Assembly (NCBI GenBank): GCA_029378245.1 | Contig: JARKIF010000006.1 | Coordinates: 2,604,001-2,668,000 of the forward strand | Direction of reading: 5' to 3' | DNA length: 64,000 bases | From: Roridomyces roridus | Taxonomy: Eukaryota; Basidiomycota; Agaricomycetes; Agaricales; Mycenaceae | Shown here: positions 22,831 through 32,626 of the stretch, piece after piece | How the letters are laid out: every line of letters starts with the position of its first letter | How positions within the stretch are numbered: position 1 is the stretch's first letter | Notes under the pieces: generated by a model | What the model was told of the DNA's origin: nothing | What the model saw: the letters and a program-made list of their open reading frames with translations, nothing else | Databases searched by the model: none | Made by a program: the position numbers and the translations under genes

Positions 22831-23639
22831 TCAGACAAGGACAGGGCTGAGGTGGATATGCTCCAATAACATCACGCGATCGCGCGGGGAGAAGGGCAGG
22901 GCTCCTTCAGCCGCAAACATCCAGTATTGACCCCGAGTACGATTGGCGGTCAACGGGCGCAATGAAACCTACCAACAATGAGTGGACACTCGAAAGCGAG
23001 AAAAAGACGAACCTCAGGGCCCGCAGAACTGTCGTACGTCCAAACTAACCCGTTGGGAGCTCCGATCTATAGCAAATCAATCGTTAGGCAAGAAAGAGAG
23101 CATCTCGCACACACCGTCCAGTAGTCGAGGTATCTGTCGGGGATGCCGTTGTCCGGGTCCCCAGGGAAATCCGCCGTGCCAGACAAAACGGTGGAAAAGA
23201 TAGAGGGGTGGGTGCCTGTGGAGACGAACTGGCCCTGTACCCAATTCACTATCAGCACGAGAGAGCTCGAAAACACATACCTGGGCGGGAGGCGAGATCT
23301 GCGCGTACTTGCCTTGGCGAAGATTTTCGATGGTGACGCCCTTGGTGCTTCCGGAAGCTGCTGCGGTGACTTGCCACTAGAAAAAGTTAGAAGTGTCGAG
23401 AGAGAAAGAGCGGACTGACCAGATCGTACTCTCCGCTGAAGGGCTGGGGCAGATAGACTCGATTTTCATCATCAAAGGACGCAGGCGCGTATGGTGATCC
23501 CAGGTTGACGAGGTGGTAAACGCCAGGGTTGACGGTCTGTATGACGAATGAGCAAAAGGCATGGAGGCTCGAAACAGCCTACCACCGCGCCGCGAACCAA
23601 GGAAAACGTTAAACAGAGAGCAAGAGTTTGTGCGAGCAT
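22831..23639 (-). CDS. Secreted beta-trefoil-like protein (possible I66-type protease inhibitor)
   Basis: Six exons, 23583..23639, 23420..23536, 23281..23376, 23115..23234, 23013..23066, 22831..22968, give 193 aa with every intron in phase 0. Signal peptide MLAQTLALCLTFSLVRGAV occupies exon 1. The mature part opens PGVYHLVNLGSPYAPASF and shows three repeats ending in Trp motifs (DLWQV, DYWTI, QYWMF), the spacing expected of a three-fold beta-trefoil. Basidiomycete trefoils of this size include mycocypin/I66 peptidase inhibitors and ricin-B-like lectins; I cannot decide between them by eye. No cysteine-rich pattern. The gene is not visible as one long open frame because its exons are short. 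Confidence 0.7.
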
Positions 23640-24119
23640 GTTTGCGAGGAAACGGGTCGACGACGCGTTTTTAAAGGCATGAGGGGCCGAGCAAAAGTCA
23701 GATCCGCGTCTGGAAGGTGGACGGCCTAGTCAGGCAACGGCCGAAGCCTCGTGTGGGTCCTGGGCCTGAATTGTCGAGAAACGAGGCGCGTAGGTTCTGT
23801 AGAAGACGAGCGAACAGACAAGGAAGGTGACGCTTTGTGGGCGATGATTTGATTTCCGATCCGGAATTCCGTTGCTTGCCTCCTCCGTCGACGCGTTGCA
23901 GCACCTTGACAAAAAATGGCCTCTGCCAAGCCTCTGCTGAATATAGAGAAGATGGATGGCTATTATCTCTGCAATCAAGGAACCCTCGGCCCGGACTGCC
24001 TCGTGTTTTCATTCGAGGTTGATGTCAGTTCGGATTCCACTCCCAGCGTCCCCGGCCGCAGGCGTTTATAGCGTTGGAGCCTCGTTTTCTTTTTGGACCC
24101 ACCGCCACGAGCCTAAAAG
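23640..24119. other. Divergent promoter region, beta-trefoil / GH16
   Basis: 480 bp between two divergent secreted-protein genes. A TTTAAAA element around 23668-23677 lies ~30-40 bp upstream of the beta-trefoil ATG and could serve as its TATA box. Nothing else recognised. Confidence 0.5.
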
Positions 24120-25670
24120 ATGCACTTCTCCCTCCTTCTCTCGTTGCTGCTCCCTGGAATCACCTCGAGTTACAACATCGTGGATGACTTTTCTGGACTC
24201 GACTTCTTCGACCGCTGGGACTTCTATGGAAATTACGATAATTTAACTCTTGGTAAGAGAGCTTCTTTTCTTGGCCAAAGACACCGACAGTTGTTTGTCT
24301 GCAGGCGACGTGGTGTGGCTCGACGAACCAACCGCGTTCGAGCAAGAGCTGGCCCTTGTCAACGCGGCTGGGAATGTGATAATAAAAGTAGACAACTTTT
24401 CCAACGTCCCGTTCAATCAGAAGCGCAACTCGGTGCGTTTCCACCGTTATTGCTGGGTATATCCCGGATTGACTCTTCCAAGGTTCGAATAACGACGCAA
24501 TCGAGTTACGATCTTGGCAGTTTGTGGGTCATAGACCTTGTACATCTGCCCTTTGGGTGCTCGGTGTGGCCGAGCATATGGACGGTGCGCCACATCCTGC
24601 ATCGTCTTTCCGAATTGACTTTCGACCAGCTGGGACCCGACTGGCCGAATGGTGGAGAAATCGAGTCCGTGGCGTCCCTGTCCCCGGTAATAATAATGCT
24701 GACCGTCGTTTCCAGCATTATCGAAGGCATAAACTTGATGCCGAGCAACCAATACGCGCTGCATACGACACCGGGATGCATTCATACAACACCACCGACT
24801 CAGACAGGAAACTCGACACTTGTAGATTGCTCACAGCCCTCTGGCTGTCTTGTTGGCGAGCTGGCTCCCAATAGTTTTCAGAGTGGCTTCGCCGCTGCCG
24901 ACGGGGGCGTTTATGCTGCGCAATTTGATTACACAGGGTAGGTCGCCACGTCGCATCCAGCTTGGACCATGCTCACATAGTTTGTTGTTAGGATTTTGTA
25001 CGTCGTCAACTTTGTTCGTTCTTGTACTTATGGACTTGGGCAGCATCTGGTTCTGGACTGTATGTGTTCCTGGTGCGGCTCCTTCTCATTCTAATTGGTT
25101 TTGCAGCGCTCCAATGTGCCGCCATCCATTGTTGGTTCGACGCCCACATCATCCATCGACCTTTCAGACTGGGGCCCGCCGTCTGCAAGCTATGTCAACA
25201 CGAGTTGCCCGATTGAACAATTTTTCGGTCCTCAGAAGATGGTGATCGGTATGCTCTCGCGTGCCGTTTCTCGTGCCGTTTGCTGAAATTGCGCAGATAT
25301 CACCTTGTGTGGCGAATGGTGAATAACGCGCGCTGCCACTACTTGTCACCTCATCTCATCGCAGGGCTGGAATCCCCGCCGACTACCAACAAGCATGTGC
25401 TGGTGCTGGTCCCACCGGTATATGCGTACGTCTTCTATCACCCTCCCTCCTCCCTGCACTGACGCGCGCTAGTACAACGACAATGTAGTTGGCTCGGGAG
25501 CCAACTACAACGATGCTTACTTTGAGATCAAGTCCGTACGCACATACACGACTGCCGTGCCGGGCCCGAGTGCAGGAGTCGCTTTGGGAGGAAAGTCGAA
25601 TGGATCGGGCTCTGCCTTCGAGATTTGGTGGCCTTGGCTGCTCGCCGGTATGATGCTGACTATGATGTAA
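24120..25670 (+). CDS. Secreted GH16 beta-glucanase (laminarinase-like)
   Basis: Ten exons: 24120..24252, 24305..24432, 24483..24584, 24630..24664, 24716..24937, 25044..25059, 25107..25248, 25297..25318, 25365..25425, 25473..25670; ~352 aa, no frame break. Signal peptide MHFSLLLSLLLPGITSS. GH16 marks: IVDDFSGLDFFDRWDFYGN, CSVWPSIWTLGPDWPNGGEI and, across intron 4, the catalytic ExDxxE motif GEIDIIEG. DYTGIWFWTRSNVP and LCGEWAGIPADYQQACAG are typical of fungal members acting on mixed or 1,3(1,6)-beta-glucans. The C terminus ends in Ser/Gly then EIWWPWLLAGMMLTMM, a likely GPI signal or membrane anchor, suggesting a wall-bound enzyme. Intron 5 is 106 nt, twice the norm. Confidence 0.88.
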
Positions 25671-25874
25671 TTATGTACTCGCTAGATCACGCCTATAAAG
25701 ACATTTCTCGGTCACGTTGTGTTCATCGCGGTTCCTCTCTCCACCATGTTCCACGACGTGGGCGTGTTCTTCCTTCGCATCTACGGCGCAACTCTTGAGC
25801 CCGCGTTCCACTATCTCGCCATCAATGCCCCCCAGCAAGGCGCTCTCCAGATTCATACGAATGTCCGCGCTAGT

Positions 25875-26587
25875 ATGACACCGAAACGGCGAGCAGGCCG
25901 CCGTCGCAGTACGTCCACATAGCCCTCTTTGCCTCGCCACACGCTGACTGCCGCTTAGCCAACAAACCCGCTCCCCGCCTCGCTCCCGACTCGGACTCTA
26001 CCGACAACAACAGCAGCAATGGATGGGTGGAGTCCGTCGCCAGCCCCACCTACCAGACTCCCATCATCGCTTCGCCCACCCCTACCACCTACCAGGTTCC
26101 CACTATCGCCTCGCCCACCCCTATCCCCACATCAGCAAATCGACTGTACCATCACAGTCACAGTCACCGTCACCGTCACCGTGCTGGTTGCCCCAACGTC
26201 CTCCCTCCCTCCTCCCTTCGATTATCAGCAGCAATGCCCTGCGCCTCCCGCCAACTCGTTTCATGCGCAGGACCTGCTTTTCTCGGCTGCAGTCGCATTC
26301 TTCTCCTTGGTCGCGTTTTCGTCGTGCTTATGGTTGCTGAACTGCTATGGTGTCCCCGGCATCGAAGCCACTGCCATTCACGCCCATAGCCCAACCCGAT
26401 CGTCCCAGTGGTCCAGCAGAAGCACCAAGAACGCGTCCAGCTAGCTCCTCCAGTGAACGACGTCGCCGACCGTATCGCAGAGCAGGCCGAGGCACCACCG
26501 CCTGCAGTCGAAGAACCGGTGGAAGAGCAGGAGGAAGCACGGGTGCCGCCACAGGCGGTTTTCTTTCTACGTATTGCCATGCAATAG
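25875..26587 (+). CDS. Uncharacterised Pro/Thr-rich single-pass membrane protein
   Basis: Proposed exons 25875..25908, 25959..26349 and 26409..26587, ~200 aa. A basic start (MTPKRRAGRRRT) leads to a Pro/Thr-rich stretch with near repeats (TYQTPIIASPTP, TYQVPTIASPTP), then a TVTVTVTVTV run encoded by a TCACCG-type microsatellite, a hydrophobic segment (LLFSAAVAFFSLVAFSSCLW) and an acidic tail (AEAPPPAVEEPVEEQEEA). Frame shifts by one base around 26130-26155, next to the microsatellite; exon phases require one correction. I recognise no family. Splice sites and the membrane segment make a real gene likely, but it may be a decayed one. Confidence 0.45.
26153..26182 (+). repeat. Short CACAGT/CACCGT microsatellite
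   Basis: About 30 bp of CACAGT then CACCGT units, read as a Thr-Val run in the proposed membrane protein. Slippage here would explain the adjacent frame change. Confidence 0.6.
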
Positions 26588-27318
26588 AGAAAGGCTATCT
26601 TGATTTTGTTCAAATTTTGTACTGGCAGATATTTAATCGAGTAGGATGATCCTTTTGCACTTCAAATGGAAGACCCAAGCGACGCCAGCACTGCGAATGA
26701 GCGTCAGGAAACGGTCAAGGATCAGGTAAGTATATAGGCACGCACAACAGTTTAAGATCGAATTGGGTCGGGATGTTGGCGAGAAGGGCTTCCACGCAGG
26801 GAGGAGGAAGCGGAGAACATGGTCATGAAGTTCGCGAGTCTCCAGGGCATTACTCATAATTCCAGCATCCAGGTGAGCCACTGGCAACAGACAACAAAAG
26901 GACAATATCACGGTGGGGAATATGAGACGAATGAGGAAAACGAGGGAGAAAGCCTGAATATGACAATGGCTGGCGATGCGATGAGGAGTTTGAGATGTTG
27001 CAGCCCATGGGCAGATATCTGCGACTCGAGGGAATAGAAGCAAGAACAGTTCGATGGCCATTACGCTGCCGCGGTCGACGATGCCCCGAAGGGCTCAAGA
27101 CGCAAAGACACAGGAAAGGGGCCAGGCTGAGGACGGAAGCCCAGGGGTTGCGGTGGATCGGTGAGTTGGAGTCAAAACGCTGCACGATGGTAAATCACAA
27201 GTTGCGATGGGTGCCAAGAAAAAATCTGTACATTGTACGAAAAGTATACGAGACGTAACATAGAATAGCGAAGCGCAAGAAACAGTACTACGGTAGGAAA
27301 TTCGAGGTATAATCTAGT
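26588..27318. other. Intergenic region with only weak coding signs
   Basis: A short + frame starting at 26665 (MEDPSDASTANERQETVKDQ) ends at a good donor (GTAAGT near 26725), but I could not find a consistent continuation. Other frames on both strands show no family features. Mostly spacer beyond the 3' end of the SNF2 gene. Confidence 0.35.
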
Positions 27319-30300
27319 CTAATCTTTGGTGAGGACACGGCCACGCGCGTCCAACCCAAAGAGCGATGCGAGCTCGCGAACGGTGAGGCGACCAATCTTC
27401 TTTCCGTTGCCTTCACCAAGGGAGCAGTCGGCGAGGTTCTTCTTCCGTTCCTGGAGGGCAAGAATACGGTCCTCCACTGAAGGAATCTCAGCGAGGAAGA
27501 ATGTGCAAAAAAGGAAGAGAACGAACCCGTGTCGGCGATGACAAGGCGACTAACCATCACTTTGCGGTTTTGCCCCAAACGGTGGACTCTGGAAGGAAAT
27601 CAGACGGCGTTGAGAGCATCCAGAAATTAACATACCTGTCGAACGCTTGAGCATCAATGGCTGGCGACCAGCCTGGAATTCAAGTCAGAACAGCAATGAA
27701 ATCTTCCGAGAGGGATACAAACCAAGATCAAGCGAAATGACATTGTTGGCGCGGGTAAGATTGAGACCAACCCCTCCGCACTTGAGAGACATCAACATGA
27801 TACGGGCCTTGTCCTTGGACATGAAGACTTGAACAGCTTGCTCGCGTTTATTGGGCGTCATGTCGCCTTGATACCTGGGACGACGGTCAACTCGCAGACA
27901 CGAAAACAGACCAACGACTCACTTGACATGGACGATGCCTGCCTCGGTGAGATAGTCAGAGCACAGAGTCAGACACCCCGTCCACTGAGACACGACGATG
28001 GTCTGCAAGATGGAATGAGCAAGGAATATAACAGCAGTCAAAGGAACTGACCTTCTCATCCGGCTTCTCTTCGGCCAACTGCTTAATGATATCCATCATT
28101 TTCTGTACAACGTTAGACTCTAATCCTCGAATTGAAACAAGAAACACGCACTTTCATCTTGGTCGAAGGGAGGAACTTGGGCATCATCTTGATAGCTTCC
28201 TTCGAGAGCTTCTTGTTGCGGGCTCCAAAGAGAATCTCCTTTTCCTCCGGCAAATCCTCCTCAATCTCGTCGTCCGAATCGACGATGGTAGTGGCGCGGC
28301 GCTTTCCAAGACGCTTCTTGGAGTTGCGAACCGCATCCTTCTCCTCCTCGTCTTCGTCACTCTGCACGATAAAGTCTTCCAGGTCGCTGTCCTGCTCGTA
28401 CTCGGATTGAACGTCTTCGGCCTCATCGTCGGAAGAATCGAGGACGATAAACTTGCGGGCGGTGTTCTTGCGGGCGGGGCGCTTGGCTTTCGCTTTACCC
28501 TTGCCCTTGGACACGGGAAGGGTAGGTTTGACGTCCTCCATCTCGACGTCTTCTTCCTCGTCAGCGTCTCCGGCAAGGTCTTTGTCTGTGGGCTCAAACG
28601 CCGCGGCCAAGAAGAGCTTCTCCTCGCAAACGGGTGAGCGACACGATGGACCTAGAATCGTCCGATCAGGAAGGCAAATGGGTTGCAAAAAATTCAACTC
28701 ACAAGGCCGTTCGTTGGCTTTGTATGCTGGGTCGGCGCCGTCGGGAAGCGGCATCTGCAGTACGCCCATGATACAATCTTTGCAGAATTGGTGCGCACAG
28801 GGCGTCACGACGCCGGACGTGAACACATCAAAACATATCGGGCAGGTCGAGTCTTCCTCATCAACCGCAGCGTCTGCAGACTATAAATCGTCAGCAAAGG
28901 CAGTTGAACACACGACAAAAAACGAACCTCTTTCTCAGCCTCGATCCGCCTCAACGCCGCCTCCTTAAACTTGTCCTTCATCTTCTGCACAAACCCGTTC
29001 GACATGATAGAACGCGCTCGTGAGAGCTCGTCGCGGTGTTGCTCAGGGATCATTCACTTCGTCCACCGAAAGGAAATGCTGGCCGTTCTCTTGATCAATG
29101 CCGGGTGGGAGCAGATCTGGCGCAGACGGAGGAGCAGGACCAAAACCGATGCGTAGTTCTTGAGAACGGTCCCAGCTTTCAGATAACGGTTGAACTTTTC
29201 CTGCGACTTGGTTTCGACCTGGCGTGATTATTAGCTTCTACGCTGTCTGAAAGACGAAGCTACTCGCCATCTGATAGATATCGCGCTCTTCCTGCGAGAA
29301 AATGAGGCTCACGAGCTCAACCGTCTTCTCGGGCAGCTCGATGAGACGCTTGCCGTTGAGCATCGTGTCCTTCATCCGGCGAAGTAGGAATGTCCGGAAG
29401 ATGGCTTGAAGACGCGTAACAGCCAATTGAGCTAAGAATATTTGAGCACGGATAGGACAAAGTGAGCGAAGGTTGCTTACGATTTTTCTTCTCGAGCCGC
29501 GCGACATGGCTGTTGAAGTCACTCCAATCATACCAGGGCCTCACTCTCAGGAACCGGATAGGCCCGTAGGCATCCTTCAAGCCATTGATCAACGGTGTTG
29601 CAGACAAACACCATCTGAGCTCTGCACTCAAATCGGTGACCGCACGAGACACTCCTGGAGCCTATGAGCAGTGAACGCTTGGAAACGATAAAGACGCACT
29701 TGTCATCTTGTTGCGTATATTCTGCGCCTCATCAAGAACGACACGATAGAAATCGACTTGGAACAGCAGGCCGCCTGTTAACGGGATCAGCGAAACAGAA
29801 CACAGCCCAAGCTACGGCCGTACGATCTTTCTTGCCCTTCTTCTTCGCGTGATCAGAACCGGAATCGTCAGAGTCCGACGCAATAAAGTCGTCGGCCTTC
29901 TTCTTGGCTTTGGCCTTCTTCTTTTCCTCGCGCTCATAGTCGGGCCATTCAAGCGCCATCGTCTGAAGTATCGCAGTCAGATAATGCTAGACGCGAAGGA
30001 AAAGAAACCCTACTTGATAAGTGGTCAACACCACATCGTATTTCAGCAAATCGGACTTGCGCTTGACTTTGTTCTGTGCTGTGGAACGTTCAGTGTCTGC
30101 GCTCCAGACAGTTTTCATGACCTACAATGGTAGATCAACACCTTCCAATCCGCCGTCGTCTTCTGCGCAATCTCGTTTTGCCACTGTTTCAACAGCGCCA
30201 GCGGCGCCAGGATGAGCGTCGTCTTGCAAGCGGCATTCTGAGAAGGATTCTTGCACATTGTAGCGATCCTAACAAGAGTGAGACCGCATAATAATGAAAG

Positions 30301-32243
30301 GATGAAAGGAACATACATTTGGACCGTCTAGATCAAGTCAGAAATCAACGGGAAAACAAATCTTAGAAGAAAACACAAACTTTACCTGGAAGGAAGTCGT
30401 GAGGAACAAGAGGTAGAAAGAAGTGCAACACATACCGAGACCCATCTCATCCGCAAGACAACCGCCTTTATACGCTTTGGCTTTCTCCTTCTCAACCATC
30501 CACGCCACACCGAGGAGCTGGTGCGGCATGAGGGGAATACCCAACGACGGCAGTAGGTCGATGGGGCTCTGTAGCCCTAGCTTCTCGAGCGCCTTCTCGA
30601 TGCTCTCGTCGCCATCGAATTGCTCCGCGTTGCCTGCTTGCATCAGGAACTTGTCAATGCTACCGAATATGTGAGTGAGTGGACTCGACAAGTTAGAGGC
30701 GACTCAACTCGTCCGCCTTGGCCTGAGGACCCAAAAACGTGTCGGCGCCACGACCATGGTAATCTCCGTTGGCATCCGAGTGGTCGAGCCCCGTAACCGG
30801 CGCGATGTTGGGGATGTTGTGGATATACTTGTTAAGAGTCGCCATGGGGTCGACGTCCATCTCATCACTGGAGTCGGCAAGAGAGCCGGGGCCCTTGGAA
30901 CTCGACGCCACGGCATTCTGGTAGACGGGTTTGACGTCTGACTGGACGGGCGCAAAAGGGTTCTCGAGCCCTTCGACTTTGGGGCTCGGTCCACCAAAGG
31001 CTGGGTGGTGGAAGGGCGGGGGAAGTTTGGCTAGAGATTCGGTCTTGGTCAAGACCTTGGATGACGTGCGCTTGATGGGGGACGGCGCCGCTCTTGGAAG
31101 CTGCGCGTCGAGCTCGCTCTTGGTTTTGCGGAGACGCGTCAACTCGGCCGCGTGGTTCTTCAATCTGGTAAGGTCGGACTTGGTTGGTTTCCGCTTGTGC
31201 GTTATACGATCAAGAAGCGTTTGATAGTGGTTGATGAGGGACTGCGTTTCGGCAATCTTCCTGCGAACTTCCTCGACATCGACTGCGGCTACGGGAGTCT
31301 GGGGCACCACCGCATTCTTGTCGACTTGAGCGAGAGGAACTTTCTCAACCTGGGGCTCCAACTTGAGCTTCTTGGTAGCGCCATCGTTTTCGCTCTTTAC
31401 ACCGAAGGCGACCTCGCTGGCCCGCTTGTGGGGGATGGTGGGTTCGACGAGCTCGGGTTTTACGTGAGGTGTTAGGCGGACCAGCGATGAGCGCTGGAAG
31501 AAATGAGTTTGGTATTATAGATAAATAAAAAAAGCCGAAAGATACCTTTGGCTGGGACCCGGACGGCTTGGGTGTGCCAAAAGGAGGCACCTCGGTCTTT
31601 GGTTCCAGCTTCACGATCGACTAAAACAAGCTCAATTGGAATCAAAGTCATTGACAAGCTACTCACTGATGCTTGACGAGCGGAACCACCTCCGATTCTT
31701 TCGAGACGCTTCTGTTTGTGGGTCCCATGCGATTCGATGTGTGCCTGGGTGTGGCATGAGCGGGAAAAACGCGTGAACGAACAAAAACACGCACGCGGTA
31801 CGCCGAAAGGGAACCCAATCCTATGCGGATACCACCGTCCTTAGCCTTGATGCGTTTGATGAGAGGAACGCGAAGAGAATCGCACCCGTCCTCAAGGCAT
31901 GTGACAAATCCGACTATTTCCAAGAATATGAATGAATGGCACGCGTGAGGAAAACGCGTTACGTACATCCTTTTCCGGGTTCCAAAGTGACGCGAAACTG
32001 AATGAGGATGAGGAAGGAACGCGACGAGAAAGAGCGACATACCAAGGTGTCGTGTGGGTAGAGGTTGAGATGGTTTCTTAGTTCTTCGAGGTAGGCATGT
32101 GGGACAGACGACGCCTAAGAGTGGCGCGATCAGCGACGGCCCACAGGAGTGAAAATGAAGAGGAAACTGACATTCGCGGTTGGAGGGAGCGAAAGGTGGG
32201 TCTTGGCGAGCGAGACAAGCTCTGCTGGCGAGGTCGCCGCCAT
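27319..32243 (-). CDS. SNF2-family DNA translocase with embedded RING (Rad5/Rad16/Uls1-like)
   Basis: Twenty-five exons, starting 32172..32243 and ending 27319..27476, encode ~1245 aa. Order: an N-terminal region with a C2H2-like finger (CLEDGCDSLRV ... AYRAHIESH); a coiled region (~200-330); helicase motif I ADEMGLGKT near residue ~485; LVVLDEAQ-type motif II (VVLDEAQNIRNK); LSATPLING (III); a C3HC4 RING (CPICFDVFTSGVVTPCAHQF ... CPSC) near 845-905; a long acidic linker; then the C-terminal helicase domain (VVSQWT, YQGDMTPNKR, GGVGLNLT, DRVHRLGQNRKV). Such proteins remodel chromatin and act as SUMO- or ubiquitin-linked ligases in DNA repair. Exon 30381..30385 is 5 nt and supplies the Walker Lys; intron 29219..29267 starts GCGAGT. 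Two compensating one-base breaks lie near 29090-29100 and 29041-29051. Confidence 0.9.
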
Positions 32244-32626
32244 CTTTTGTGTTGGCGCTTGTGGGCGAGAAAGAGGAGTGTTTAGCGAACAAACAACGCG
32301 ATTTCCTATTTAACGCGAAAGCCACGTGACTGGGGTAAACGCTTGGGCTCGCGGGAGTCGAATGTCTTTTGAACTCAATTTGAACTGCTCTTTGGACGCG
32401 ACGACACCTCATAGATTTTTTTTTCGAGAAAAGGGTGCCAAATCCCAACATATTTTCGCGTTTTTTCGTGTATCAGATCGGTGTTTTGTACGACGTCTTC
32501 CCACTCATCCATTCGTCTGAACGAGACACCGAACAATGGCATGCATCGTCGAGTTCGAGAGATTTCTGAAAATAGGATGCTGATGATGTCATATATGGCA
32601 CGGTTACTTGAACAAGAACAGCCATC
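32244..32626. other. Divergent promoter region, SNF2 / HAM1-like
   Basis: 383 bp between two divergent start codons. T-rich runs occur around 32410-32470. No element identified with confidence. Confidence 0.5.

Noticed and set aside
26633..27061. 142-codon minus-strand frame rich in hydrophobic residues
   Set aside because: No conserved motif or splice context; composition looks like antisense of AT-rich spacer.
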